Source: Candidatus Competibacteraceae bacterium (GTDB lineage Bacteria; Pseudomonadota; Gammaproteobacteria; Competibacterales; Competibacteraceae). Taken from it: 8,145 bases of DNA. The translations under genes and the position numbers were made by a program. Below the pieces are notes generated by a model that saw only the letters and a list, made by a program, of their open reading frames with translations, did no database searches and had not been told where the DNA came from. Positions 1 to 7,253 of the stretch are shown here, in pieces. How positions within the stretch are numbered: the first letter of the stretch is position 1; each line of letters opens with the position of its first letter. The stretch spans positions 1 to 8,145 of the forward strand of contig JAGRHM010000399.1 in the NCBI GenBank assembly GCA_020445005.1, in the 5' to 3' direction.

Positions 1-308
1 TGTTGACCTGGCAGGCGAGTTTTGCTGGCGACAAGGATAGGAAAGATGTCAATATCTTGGCGTTTCAGCCGTTTGCCTTTTATCAGCTCGGCGGTGGAAC
101 TTACCTGCGCGCCGCACCGATCTGGGCCTATAACCTGAAAACCGACGATTACAGTGTGCCGCTGGGGGTCGGCATTGGCCAAGTCATCAAAGAGGGTAAA
201 ACCGTTTATAACATTTTTGTGGAGCCTCAGTTTTCTGTTGCGGACGATGGACCAGGGCAGCCAGAGTGGCAGGTATTCTTGGGCTTTAACATGCAATTCT
301 TAAATTGA
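1..308 (+). CDS. Outer-membrane beta-barrel protein ('neuromedin U'/transporter-like family), 3' end only
   Basis: This is the C-terminal part of a gene that begins outside the window. The frame is open to the left edge and about 101 residues are visible, ending at TGA 306-308. The visible protein is a series of alternating beta strands with aromatic girdle residues. It contains the features I associate with the barrel family often mislabelled 'neuromedin U' in proteobacterial genomes: [11 protein letters not shown], then a YLRAAPIW strand, then [10 protein letters not shown], and a last strand [10 protein letters not shown]. Members are outer-membrane proteins of unknown substrate. The TTG at position 3 is just an internal codon, not a start. 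Only 39 bases separate its stop from the next start, so it probably belongs to the same transcription unit as the FadL-like gene. The family call rests on recalled pattern resemblance; outer-membrane barrel is the safer part of the call. Confidence 0.72.
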   Translation, partial: LTWQASFAGDKDRKDVNILAFQPFAFYQLGGGTYLRAAPIWAYNLKTDDYSVPLGVGIGQVIKEGKTVYNIFVEPQFSVADDGPGQPEWQVFLGFNMQFLN

Positions 309-332
309 TTCAGAGAGCAGCGCTTGGCGAAG

Positions 333-340
333 AGACAAGG
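333..340 (+). promoter_or_regulatory. Ribosome binding site of the FadL-like gene
   Basis: The bases AGACAAGG end seven bases before the ATG at 348 and contain an AAGG Shine-Dalgarno core. This decides the start: the upstream in-frame TTG at 324 lies before this site and would put eight charged residues in front of an otherwise normal signal peptide. Confidence 0.6.
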
Positions 341-347
341 AATTTAC

Positions 348-1568
348 ATGAAAGTTGGTAAACTGGGTTTCGTCATAACAGTCGCCGCGTTGAGCGCCAA
401 TGCCAGTGCGAGTGGTCTGTATCTATACGAAATTGGCACTGAAGATGTCGGATTGGCGGCGGCGGGCGCTGCTGCTCGCGCACAGGACGCTTCGACCATC
501 GCGTTCAATCCGGCCGGCATGACCCGGCTCGACGGGAACCAACTCACCTTTGGCGCACAGGCGCTGTATGGCGATGTGGATTATCAGTTGGACGGCGCAG
601 GCGCGCTGCAAGGCAACAGTCCGGGTAATGTCGTCGGTTGGTTTCCGGGTCTCAGCGCCTTTTACAGCCATAGCCTCAACGAGCGCCTTAAACTCGGTGT
701 GGGCCTCTACGGCAACTTTGGCCTCGGTTTGCAGTTCGGCGATTGGGCTGGCAGCCAACTGATCAAGGACAGTACGCTGATTGCCTTGACGACGCAGCCG
801 ACCGTGGCTTACCGTTTCAACGATCAGTGGTCACTGGGTTTGGGAATCGGTATCAATTATGGACTGTTCTCGCTCAAGCGCGACAGCGCCAGCGGCGAAC
901 AAAAGCTCGATGATCACGACTGGGCTATCAACGGTAAGATTGGTGTGTTGTACGAACCTAGCCCGACGACGCGCATTGGTCTCACCTACACCAGTAAGAC
1001 TGATTATGACTATCAGGTTTCTACGGACGTTACGTTCACCTATGCGATTCCGAGTCATCCGGATTTAACGGTCACTCGAACTTTTGCGCTGCCTCTTGAG
1101 GGCATGGTGAATACGCCCCAACAATTGATGATTAGCCTGTTTCATCAGATCGACCCCGGCTGGGCGATCCTGACGAATATAGGCTGGCAAGACTGGAGCG
1201 TTTACAACGACAACGCGATTTTTGCCGCCAATCGGGAAATTCCAGGAAGTAATCGTATACGAGACACTTGGCATGTCGCGTTCGGGGTGCAGCATCAGGT
1301 TAACGAAAACCTGCGCCTTAATAGCGGAATGGCCTATGATTCCAGCTTCTATAAGAATCAGGACAACACTTCCCTCACCATGCCTTCCGGGGACGCATGG
1401 CGCTTTGGCGTCGGCGCACAATACCAACTCGATAAGAATTCCAGTCTGGGTGCGGCCTTCGAATATCTCCAAATGGAGAAATCCAGCGTGCCGAATATTT
1501 TGCTCAGCGGCAATTACGACACGTCAAGGTTGTATTTCTTTACCGCCAACTACAGTCACCGCTTTTAA
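348..1568 (+). CDS. OmpP1/FadL/TodX family outer-membrane transport protein
   Basis: Proteins of this family are 14-strand outer-membrane barrels with an N-terminal hatch that let long-chain fatty acids or other hydrophobic molecules such as aromatics cross the outer membrane. From the ATG at 348 the protein has 406 residues, somewhat shorter than E. coli FadL. Residues 1-21 form a signal peptide (Lys at 2 and 5, hydrophobic core, likely cleavage after ASA). The mature N-terminus SGLYLYEIG, the small-residue stretch GLAAAGAAARA and the NPAGM motif at 54-58 are hallmarks of the hatch region. The rest alternates in amphipathic strands, and the protein ends in Tyr-Ser-His-Arg-Phe, a typical C-terminal Phe signal for outer-membrane insertion. 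The neighbours are another outer-membrane barrel upstream and a multihaem cytochrome 57 bases downstream. The substrate cannot be told from sequence; fatty acids or hydrocarbons are the default guess. I leave the symbol empty because family members differ in substrate. Confidence 0.92.
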   Translation: MKVGKLGFVITVAALSANASASGLYLYEIGTEDVGLAAAGAAARAQDASTIAFNPAGMTRLDGNQLTFGAQALYGDVDYQLDGAGALQGNSPGNVVGWFPGLSAFYSHSLNERLKLGVGLYGNFGLGLQFGDWAGSQLIKDSTLIALTTQPTVAYRFNDQWSLGLGIGINYGLFSLKRDSASGEQKLDDHDWAINGKIGVLYEPSPTTRIGLTYTSKTDYDYQVSTDVTFTYAIPSHPDLTVTRTFALPLEGMVNTPQQLMISLFHQIDPGWAILTNIGWQDWSVYNDNAIFAANREIPGSNRIRDTWHVAFGVQHQVNENLRLNSGMAYDSSFYKNQDNTSLTMPSGDAWRFGVGAQYQLDKNSSLGAAFEYLQMEKSSVPNILLSGNYDTSRLYFFTANYSHRF

Positions 1569-1578
1569 CTTTGCAAGC

Positions 1579-1584
1579 GGAGGG
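1579..1584 (+). promoter_or_regulatory. Strong Shine-Dalgarno-like GGAGGG far upstream of the cytochrome ATG
   Basis: GGAGGG lies 41 bases before the ATG at 1626, too far to serve it directly. An in-frame ATT at 1590 is correctly spaced (five bases). The ATG at 1626 has no clear site of its own, only a purine patch GAG. Either translation is coupled or weak, or a rare ATT start adds 12 residues. The site could also be chance. Confidence 0.25.
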
Positions 1585-1625
1585 ACATCATTCCCGGAAT
1601 TTGCCAAAGCAAACAATCTCCTGAG

Positions 1626-4034
1626 ATGAAAAAACATTTTGGATTTTGGCGGATTGCTACACTCATCGTTGTCCTCCTTGGCCCTGGGAGGCTGATGCTT
1701 TTCCCCGCGTATGCCGAAACCGAACCGGCGGAACCCTTGCCGGAGCGCCACCCGCTGGTCGCACCTGGCGGCGGTTACATCGGCGCGCAAACCTGCGCCG
1801 AATGCCATCAGCATGAATATGAAAGCTGGCAAGGTTCGCATCATGCCCGGTCGATGGAGCCCGCCAATGAAAAAACCGTGCTGGGCGATTTCAACAACGC
1901 AACCTTTACCTACGAGGGGGTGACCTCGACCTTTTTCCGTCAGAAGGGGCAATTCATGGTGCGCACCGACGGACCCGATGGCGCATTGCGAGATTATGAA
2001 ATTGCCTACACCTTCGGTTTCACCCCTTTGCAGCAATACCTGATCGGCTTCCCTGACGGCCGCTACCAGATGCTCGGCATCGCCTGGGATTCCCGTCCGC
2101 AGGAACAAGGCGGACAACGCTGGTTTCATCTCTATCCCGACCAGAACATCACGCCTCGTGATCCGCTGCACTGGACTGGCTTGCAGCAAAACTGGAATTA
2201 CATGTGCGCGGAATGCCATTCGACAAATCTGCACAAGAATTATGATCCCCAAGCCAGGCGCTTTCACACCACCTGGTCGGAAATCAATGTCTCCTGTGAA
2301 GCCTGTCATGGTCCCGGCGCCGATCACCTCGCCTGGGCGAATCAGCAAGGGGACTGGCAAAAACTCGACAATACGAAAGGCTTGGCTATCGCTCTCGACG
2401 GGCGGCGCGGCGTACTTTTTCCGATGCGCGTCCTGGCCATGCAAGCGCTGAATCTGGCGACCACCGCCCTGCCTGAATCCTCGGGTACGCTGTGGAATAC
2501 CACGCCGGGAAAGGTGAATGCGCCCCAAGCCGTGCGCCGGGAACTGGAGCTCTGCGCCCGGTGCCATTCGCGGCGCGGGCAAATCTGGGAAGACTATCAA
2601 TTTGGCCAGCCGCTGCTGGACACGCACCGTCCGGCGTTGCTGACCCCTGATCTCTATTACCCCGACGGGCAAATGAAGGACGAGGTGTTCAATCACGGCT
2701 CCTTCCTGCAGAGCAAGATGTTCGCCAAGGGCGTCACCTGCAGTGACTGTCACGAGCCGCACAGCGGCAAATTGCGCGCCGCCGGCAACGCCGTGTGCTT
2801 GCAATGTCACCTGCCCGCCAAGTACGAGACGCCGGCCCATCATTTTCATCCTATGCACTCCGCCAGCGCCGAATGCGTCGCTTGCCACGCCCCCACCACG
2901 ACGTACATGGTGGTCGACCCGCGTCACGATCACAGCTTCCAGATTCCCCGCCCCGCCCTCTCAGTCAAACTAGGTATTCCCAACGCCTGTACGCGCTGTC
3001 ACGAAGACCAGTCCGCAGAATGGGCGGCGAAGCAGGTGGAAAAGTGGTATGGCGATCCGCCCATGGGTTATCAACAATTCGCTGAGGCGCTACATACGGG
3101 CGCGCTGGATGCGCCAGGCGCGCAAGAATTGCTGCGGGCACTGGTCAAAAATGCCGACCAGCCGAACATCGCCCGCGCTACCGGCATCACCTTGCTGGGC
3201 AACCGGCTCAACCCGACCGCGCTCGACACGATTCGCCCCCTGTTGACCGATGCCGATCCGTTGCTTCGCGCTACAGCCGCGCAGGCGTTGCAGGCGTTGC
3301 CACCCGAATTGAAGGTCCAGCATCTGTTGCCGTTGCTGGATGATCCTGTACGCCTGGTGCGGATCGACGCCGCGCGCACCTTGGCAAATGTACCCAAAGA
3401 AACCTTGAGCGAAACGCAACAGTCAGCGATTCAGCGTGGCGTCACGGAAGTCATCGCTACGGAGAAAACCAACGCCGAACGACCCGAAGCCTGGCTGAAC
3501 ATCGGCTTGATCTACACCGATCACCGTCAATGGGAGCACGCCGAAGTCGCTTATCGAACCGCCCTGGAGCTGCAACCCGACTTTACTCAGGCAGCGGTCA
3601 ATCTCGCCGATCTGTATCGTCTGCGGGGGCGAGACGAAGAGGGAGAGAAAGTCCTGCGCCAGGCGCTCTCGCTGGATCCGCACAATGCCGCTGCTCATCA
3701 TGCGCTGGGATTACTGCTGATTCGCCAGAAACAGCCATCTGGGGCGTTGGCCGCTTTAGCGGAAGCTGCCCGGTTGGGTGAAGACAACCCGCGTTATGGC
3801 TATGTGTACGCGGTGGCGCTGAATAGCGTCGGGCAAGGCGCAGCGGCGATTCAGGTCTTAAAAAAGGTGTTGGTTCGCCATCCCAATAATCGAGATGCCT
3901 TGCTGGCTTTGACGACTTTCCAGCGCGATGCCGGCGAACGGGATGCGGCCCGCGAGTCGGCCCGCCGCCTGACCACCCTGGAGCCGGAAAGTCCACAAAT
4001 TCAGGCGTTGTTGCGGCAGTTAAGCGAACGCTAG
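1626..4034 (+). CDS. Periplasmic octahaem c-type cytochrome with HEAT-like and TPR repeats
   Basis: An 802-residue exported protein. Residues 1-30 are a signal peptide (MKKHF start, hydrophobic core, probable cleavage after AYA). Eight CXXCH haem c sites follow, with first cysteines at 57, 194, 224, 310, 372, 391, 417 and 455. The CAECH at 57 and the pair CAECH-194/CEACHGPG-224 resemble the cytochrome c554 group. CSDCHEPHSG at 372 resembles paired-CXXCH domains. Many spare histidines (72, 73, 405, 406, 408, 411, 434, 436) could be distal haem ligands. Residues about 495-605 form short helical repeats of HEAT type (for example DADPLLRATAAQAL). Residues about 618-790 hold four to five TPR units (for example AWLNIGLIY, AAVNLADLYRLRG, AAAHHALGLLL). 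Likely role: periplasmic electron transfer or redox enzyme with a protein-docking tail. Catalytic activity cannot be assigned; no CXXCK site is present. It probably shares a transcript with the FadL-like gene 57 bases upstream. ATG 1626 is chosen for the clean signal peptide although its ribosome site is poor. Confidence 0.9.
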   Translation: MKKHFGFWRIATLIVVLLGPGRLMLFPAYAETEPAEPLPERHPLVAPGGGYIGAQTCAECHQHEYESWQGSHHARSMEPANEKTVLGDFNNATFTYEGVTSTFFRQKGQFMVRTDGPDGALRDYEIAYTFGFTPLQQYLIGFPDGRYQMLGIAWDSRPQEQGGQRWFHLYPDQNITPRDPLHWTGLQQNWNYMCAECHSTNLHKNYDPQARRFHTTWSEINVSCEACHGPGADHLAWANQQGDWQKLDNTKGLAIALDGRRGVLFPMRVLAMQALNLATTALPESSGTLWNTTPGKVNAPQAVRRELELCARCHSRRGQIWEDYQFGQPLLDTHRPALLTPDLYYPDGQMKDEVFNHGSFLQSKMFAKGVTCSDCHEPHSGKLRAAGNAVCLQCHLPAKYETPAHHFHPMHSASAECVACHAPTTTYMVVDPRHDHSFQIPRPALSVKLGIPNACTRCHEDQSAEWAAKQVEKWYGDPPMGYQQFAEALHTGALDAPGAQELLRALVKNADQPNIARATGITLLGNRLNPTALDTIRPLLTDADPLLRATAAQALQALPPELKVQHLLPLLDDPVRLVRIDAARTLANVPKETLSETQQSAIQRGVTEVIATEKTNAERPEAWLNIGLIYTDHRQWEHAEVAYRTALELQPDFTQAAVNLADLYRLRGRDEEGEKVLRQALSLDPHNAAAHHALGLLLIRQKQPSGALAALAEAARLGEDNPRYGYVYAVALNSVGQGAAAIQVLKKVLVRHPNNRDALLALTTFQRDAGERDAARESARRLTTLEPESPQIQALLRQLSER

Positions 4035-4057
4035 GACCAGCTACCTGATCGCCATCG

Positions 4058-4168
4058 TCAGAGACTTGGCGGTGTCTTGCGCCAGGAATACCCCTTGCTC
4101 CCGAGTTCATAGCCATACGCAAACAGCGCCTGCATGTATTCCGTGTCGAAATCTTCCTTATGCCACGA
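4058..4168 (-). pseudogene. Remnant of a patatin-like phospholipase gene (C-terminal 36 codons)
   Basis: Read on the minus strand, 4168 down to 4061 gives 36 codons, followed by TGA at 4060-4058. The peptide runs S-W-H-K-E-D-F-D, then TEYMQALFAYGYELG, then a Gly-Tyr-Ser-Trp-Arg-Lys turn, and ends in TPPSL. This pattern, DFD then YM-ALF-YGY then GY-W followed by PP, is what I recall from the C-termini of bacterial patatin-like phospholipases (serine lipid acyl hydrolases with GXSXG and DG motifs). Upstream in this frame the sequence runs into an (AT)n tract and then a TAA at 4207-4205. No start, no GXSXG nucleophile and no other domain is left, so this is a stump and not a working gene. Its composition matches the GC-rich left side of the window. 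It would have been convergent with the cytochrome gene, 23 bases from that gene's stop. The family call is from memory of the motif and is not a search result. Confidence 0.6.
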
Positions 4169-4171
4169 TAG

Positions 4172-4184
4172 ATATATATATATA
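4172..4184. repeat. (AT)n microsatellite at the edge of the gene remnant
   Basis: Thirteen bases of perfect alternating AT, flanked by G on both sides. It sits three bases beyond the last codon that fits the phospholipase reading, so it marks the likely breakpoint. Short AT tracts can arise or slip at such junctions; this one could also be ordinary intergenic drift. Confidence 0.6.
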
Positions 4185-4267
4185 GTCAAAAAGTTTTTTA
4201 TTAGTTATTGAAAATTCCGATCCTTCAAAATACGCAGGATTGTAGAATTAAGAGGACGTAGCTCGAC

Positions 4268-7183
4268 TCACGACCGCCGGATGACATCGCAAATCAACCA
4301 CAGCAAGCCGATCACAAACAGGCCACTGATGCCCGTGAACCCAATCAGCACCCCAACCGCCCCTAAATGCCGATAGACGAAACGCACCCGATGGGTTCCG
4401 GCGGGCAGGCGGATGGCCTTGAAAGCCAGATCAGCTTCCATGACCTCGACTGCCTCGCCATCCACGAAGCCCTGCCAATGCGGATCGTAGGCATCCGCAT
4501 ACACCAGCCACGCGCCTTGCGGATGGCGGACGGTCACTTCCAGTTCCATGACGTTAGCCTGAAAGCGCCGGGGCGGATGAATCGTCCCAGGTGAGTCGGT
4601 CGCTGAATTATCCTCCAAAGAAACCAATTCGACATTCTCCGGTGTGGTCGATGCGCCCGGCCCGCTGGAAACGGCCACATCCTGCACCGGGAATCCGGGC
4701 ATCAGTCCCAGCCGGTAGAATCGCACCAGATCGCCAGTAGCCACGGCATCGACCCACAGGCGGTAATGGGAAAAGGACCGGGAGTCGTCGATGGCAAAAA
4801 CCCGTTTTTCCTGGTTGCGCCAGGGAGGAGACGCCTCAACCTGGTCAAGCAGCACCCACTCCCGGCCATTTTGGGAAGCCATCAGCCGCCAGTTCTGCGG
4901 CATACGGAGCCTTCCAGCCTCCTCGTGGATTCCGGCGCCCAGAAAATAGGCGCGGGCCGCCACAGGATGCACGTAAGACCAATCGAAGGCCATGGGCATC
5001 CCGCCTTTTCTCTCGACGAATCGAGTGACATTAGTGACCGATTGCAGGAAGGCTTGCCCGGCATTAGTCAGCGGCGGCAACTGGAACGGCGCAATCATGT
5101 CGCTGGTCAGCGGCGCGCGCGCAACCGCTGCCGCCGGTCGCAGAATCAACTGATCCTCACGTGGGGGGAAAACCGACAGATGGATTGCCTGCTGGGCTTC
5201 CTCGACGACGATACCCTGACTCAATCCGACCAGTCGCAGCACCGGATATTCACATCCCAGAGTGCGGGCGATGCGTGGTTCCGCATCGAGGAGCGGACTA
5301 TTTTCATGAATGGCTTTTTCCAGGTAAAGACTATGAAGTCTGGAAAAGAAGAGGACGGCATGGGAGGCGACGCGGGTTCTCCAGGCAACATGGCAGGTCG
5401 GCCATTGGATAGTTTGCTGATGAATCGGGTCTCTTTGATCGGAGAAGAGGTTGCTGGCATCCAAACCCAAACTGAAATATTGCCGGTCCCGGACCTGGGC
5501 TGGCGTATGTAGGGTCCGTTGAGATTGGAAATTTACCGGCGAACGGGAGAAAATTTGCATTATTTCAAGTTGCTGCCGGTGGTTAAGCCGGGGATAGTCC
5601 GCATTGAGGGCGATATGAAAGCCAATCAGGTCTACCAGCAGAACCAGGGTCAGAGGGATCGTCAGGCGATGCGGGGAGCGGGAGAGCGCCAAATGGTTTC
5701 TTTTCCAAAGCCACCAGGCGATGGCCGCGGCGCAGGCGAACACACGCGCCGCCAGCGCCATCATCCAGACGGTGTCTTGGTCGCGCCACCCTTGGGGCAG
5801 GATGTTGGCATGAATATGATAGGAGACTGCCTGATCGATCAGATACACTCCGGCGACCACGGTCAGGACGATGCCGATCCAGTGTCGGCGTGGTCCGGAC
5901 ACGGCGACGAACCCCCACAATGGTCGCCCTCTTTTCCATTGCCGGAATAGGAAATCCAGGCCAAATCCGGCGCACAGGATCAGCAGCAAATGCAAAATCC
6001 CGCCCAGTTGGCCGATATGGCTCAACACCTGCATCCCAGGGAATCCATAGGCTAGGGCAGCGATGCCGCCGCCGGCGGTGATCCCCAAAACCGCCAGCGT
6101 GGCCAGCCCGAACCCGAAAAAGACCCAGGTGCGGACATGTAGAAACGCATAAACGGCGAGAACCAGCACGATCCAGCCGGGATATTCGACGATCACCGTC
6201 AGGTGATAACCTTTCAATCCGGCGATCAAATCCAGCAGTCGCGGGGTCGCTAAGTCATTGTGGCCGTAAGTCAGGTATTTCTGAAGGAAAACCAGCGGAC
6301 CTAACCGGTTTTCCATATCCGTTACAAATTCCGCGCCATCGATCAGAGCGATGAGGAAAATCAGATAGACGCCCACCACGCCTAGAACCCAGCCCCACCC
6401 GGCCCAGCGGACCGGCGTAAAGCGGAAGATCTCCCGCCAGGGCCAGGGATACGCCTTGCGCAGAGCCATGAAAACGATGAACAGCACGAAAAACTGGATG
6501 CCGGCAAAATAGGCGCTAAAAGGAAGCAGTCCGCCGGCAATCAGCAACCAGACGGATTGGCGCTCCCGGCAACCGCGCACGACCAAATACATCTGAAGGG
6601 GCAACAGGCTGATGATCTCCAGCATAAGGAGGCATTGGGTCAACCAGGGCAGGCCCAGAAACAGGGAGGCTAGGCAAACCAGAAAGACGGTGGCCGGATG
6701 CCGGAACAGCATCCGCGCCAGCAGCCAGATGCCGATGAGAAGAATCCACTGATCCATGAGGATGGCGATCTTGAACAGCCATAGAGAGTCTTCGACGCCA
6801 AACCAGGCGCCCAAGGTAAGAATCATGAGTTTCGGGGGTTTGACCAGGACCAGCAGGTACGGTAAGGAAGACAGGCCCAGTGATTGCGCTGGTATCCACA
6901 GGGGAAACTGGCTGTTGTGCATCAACTCCTGATGAAAATAATGAAAGGTTTCCATCACGAGGAGAGAGTCGTGCAAAGGCAGGAATGCTGGGGTCAACAG
7001 CGGGAGGTTGAACAGGGTGCAAAAAGCGAGCAGCAGGAACAACTGGCCGATGAGACACCTGGCCAGCCAGGCCGAAAAGCGGGATGAGATGATTTGTAAG
7101 GCTTTGGAATTGTCGATATCAGGAATAGAAGATCTAACAGCATTCAAATCAGTATCCTCACCTTCCTGGCGATGGTCAAACAT
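4268..7183 (-). CDS. YfhO-like polytopic membrane protein with periplasmic discoidin-like domain
   Basis: A 971-residue protein starting at the ATG at 7183-7181. Only a weak AGG at 7198-7196 precedes this start, but it is the first in-frame ATG after a stop. Residues 1-43 are polar and probably cytoplasmic. Roughly thirteen hydrophobic segments lie between 44 and 526, then a soluble region of about 410 residues, then a last membrane helix near 940-965 with a short basic tail. The first loop carries PLHDS at 69-73 and FPLWIP at 93-98, followed by a Gly-Leu stretch. This matches the acidic first loop and PLW motif of YfhO-type proteins, which resemble GT-C glycosyltransferases using polyprenyl-linked sugars. 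The C-terminal block VYADAYDPHWQGFVDGE (894-910), then LPAGTHRVRFVY, is also typical of YfhO. Residues about 720-827 look like an F5/8 type C (discoidin) fold: PQNWRLMASQNGREW, then a SHYRLWV strand. It probably adds or transfers sugars on envelope glycans; the substrate is unknown. It lies 70 bases after another discoidin-bearing gene, likely in the same operon. Confidence 0.82.
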   Translation of the reverse strand: MFDHRQEGEDTDLNAVRSSIPDIDNSKALQIISSRFSAWLARCLIGQLFLLLAFCTLFNLPLLTPAFLPLHDSLLVMETFHYFHQELMHNSQFPLWIPAQSLGLSSLPYLLVLVKPPKLMILTLGAWFGVEDSLWLFKIAILMDQWILLIGIWLLARMLFRHPATVFLVCLASLFLGLPWLTQCLLMLEIISLLPLQMYLVVRGCRERQSVWLLIAGGLLPFSAYFAGIQFFVLFIVFMALRKAYPWPWREIFRFTPVRWAGWGWVLGVVGVYLIFLIALIDGAEFVTDMENRLGPLVFLQKYLTYGHNDLATPRLLDLIAGLKGYHLTVIVEYPGWIVLVLAVYAFLHVRTWVFFGFGLATLAVLGITAGGGIAALAYGFPGMQVLSHIGQLGGILHLLLILCAGFGLDFLFRQWKRGRPLWGFVAVSGPRRHWIGIVLTVVAGVYLIDQAVSYHIHANILPQGWRDQDTVWMMALAARVFACAAAIAWWLWKRNHLALSRSPHRLTIPLTLVLLVDLIGFHIALNADYPRLNHRQQLEIMQIFSRSPVNFQSQRTLHTPAQVRDRQYFSLGLDASNLFSDQRDPIHQQTIQWPTCHVAWRTRVASHAVLFFSRLHSLYLEKAIHENSPLLDAEPRIARTLGCEYPVLRLVGLSQGIVVEEAQQAIHLSVFPPREDQLILRPAAAVARAPLTSDMIAPFQLPPLTNAGQAFLQSVTNVTRFVERKGGMPMAFDWSYVHPVAARAYFLGAGIHEEAGRLRMPQNWRLMASQNGREWVLLDQVEASPPWRNQEKRVFAIDDSRSFSHYRLWVDAVATGDLVRFYRLGLMPGFPVQDVAVSSGPGASTTPENVELVSLEDNSATDSPGTIHPPRRFQANVMELEVTVRHPQGAWLVYADAYDPHWQGFVDGEAVEVMEADLAFKAIRLPAGTHRVRFVYRHLGAVGVLIGFTGISGLFVIGLLWLICDVIRRS

Positions 7184-7253
7184 GCTTATGCTGTACCTGA
7201 AAAGTTATTTAGGACCATGCTGAGTTGGAAATCTTTAGGTATCCGTGAGGCGC

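Larger units (their letters stand above)
4035..4267. other. Gap between convergent units: gene remnant plus AT-rich stretch
   Basis: This 233-base gap separates the plus-strand cytochrome gene from the minus-strand YfhO-like gene; both end here. The left part (4058-4168) is a minus-strand coding remnant listed separately. The right part (4169-4267) is AT-rich: an (AT)6A tract at 4172-4184, an A5-G-T6 run at 4188-4199, and a weak inverted repeat at 4220-4224/4236-4240 (ATCCT/AGGAT, 11-base loop). On the minus strand that repeat is followed by a short AATTTT. It could be a poor terminator for the minus-strand unit, but the stem is only five pairs. I see no convincing intrinsic terminator for the plus-strand unit. 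Confidence 0.5.

Noticed and set aside
1524..2933. 469-codon open frame on the minus strand opposite the cytochrome gene
   Set aside because: It is antisense to a gene with eight haem motifs and a signal peptide. Its translation is low in complexity and has no recognisable domain; long antisense frames are common in GC-rich DNA.
4067..4088. Stem-loop CTTGGCG/CGCCAGG after the cytochrome stop as a possible terminator
   Set aside because: It lies inside the phospholipase remnant and is not followed by a T-run on either strand.
3598..4122. 174-codon minus-strand frame overlapping the cytochrome 3' end and the gene remnant
   Set aside because: It is in a different frame from the phospholipase reading, rich in Pro and Arg, and is antisense to the TPR region.
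4766..5512. 248-codon plus-strand open frame inside the YfhO-like gene
   Set aside because: Its translation shows no domain or membrane pattern, and it lies opposite a well-supported coding sequence.
7186..7218. Eleven-codon minus-strand mini-ORF (ATG to TAA) ending two bases before the YfhO-like ATG
   Set aside because: It has no ribosome site and no leader-peptide-like composition, and short frames like this are expected by chance.
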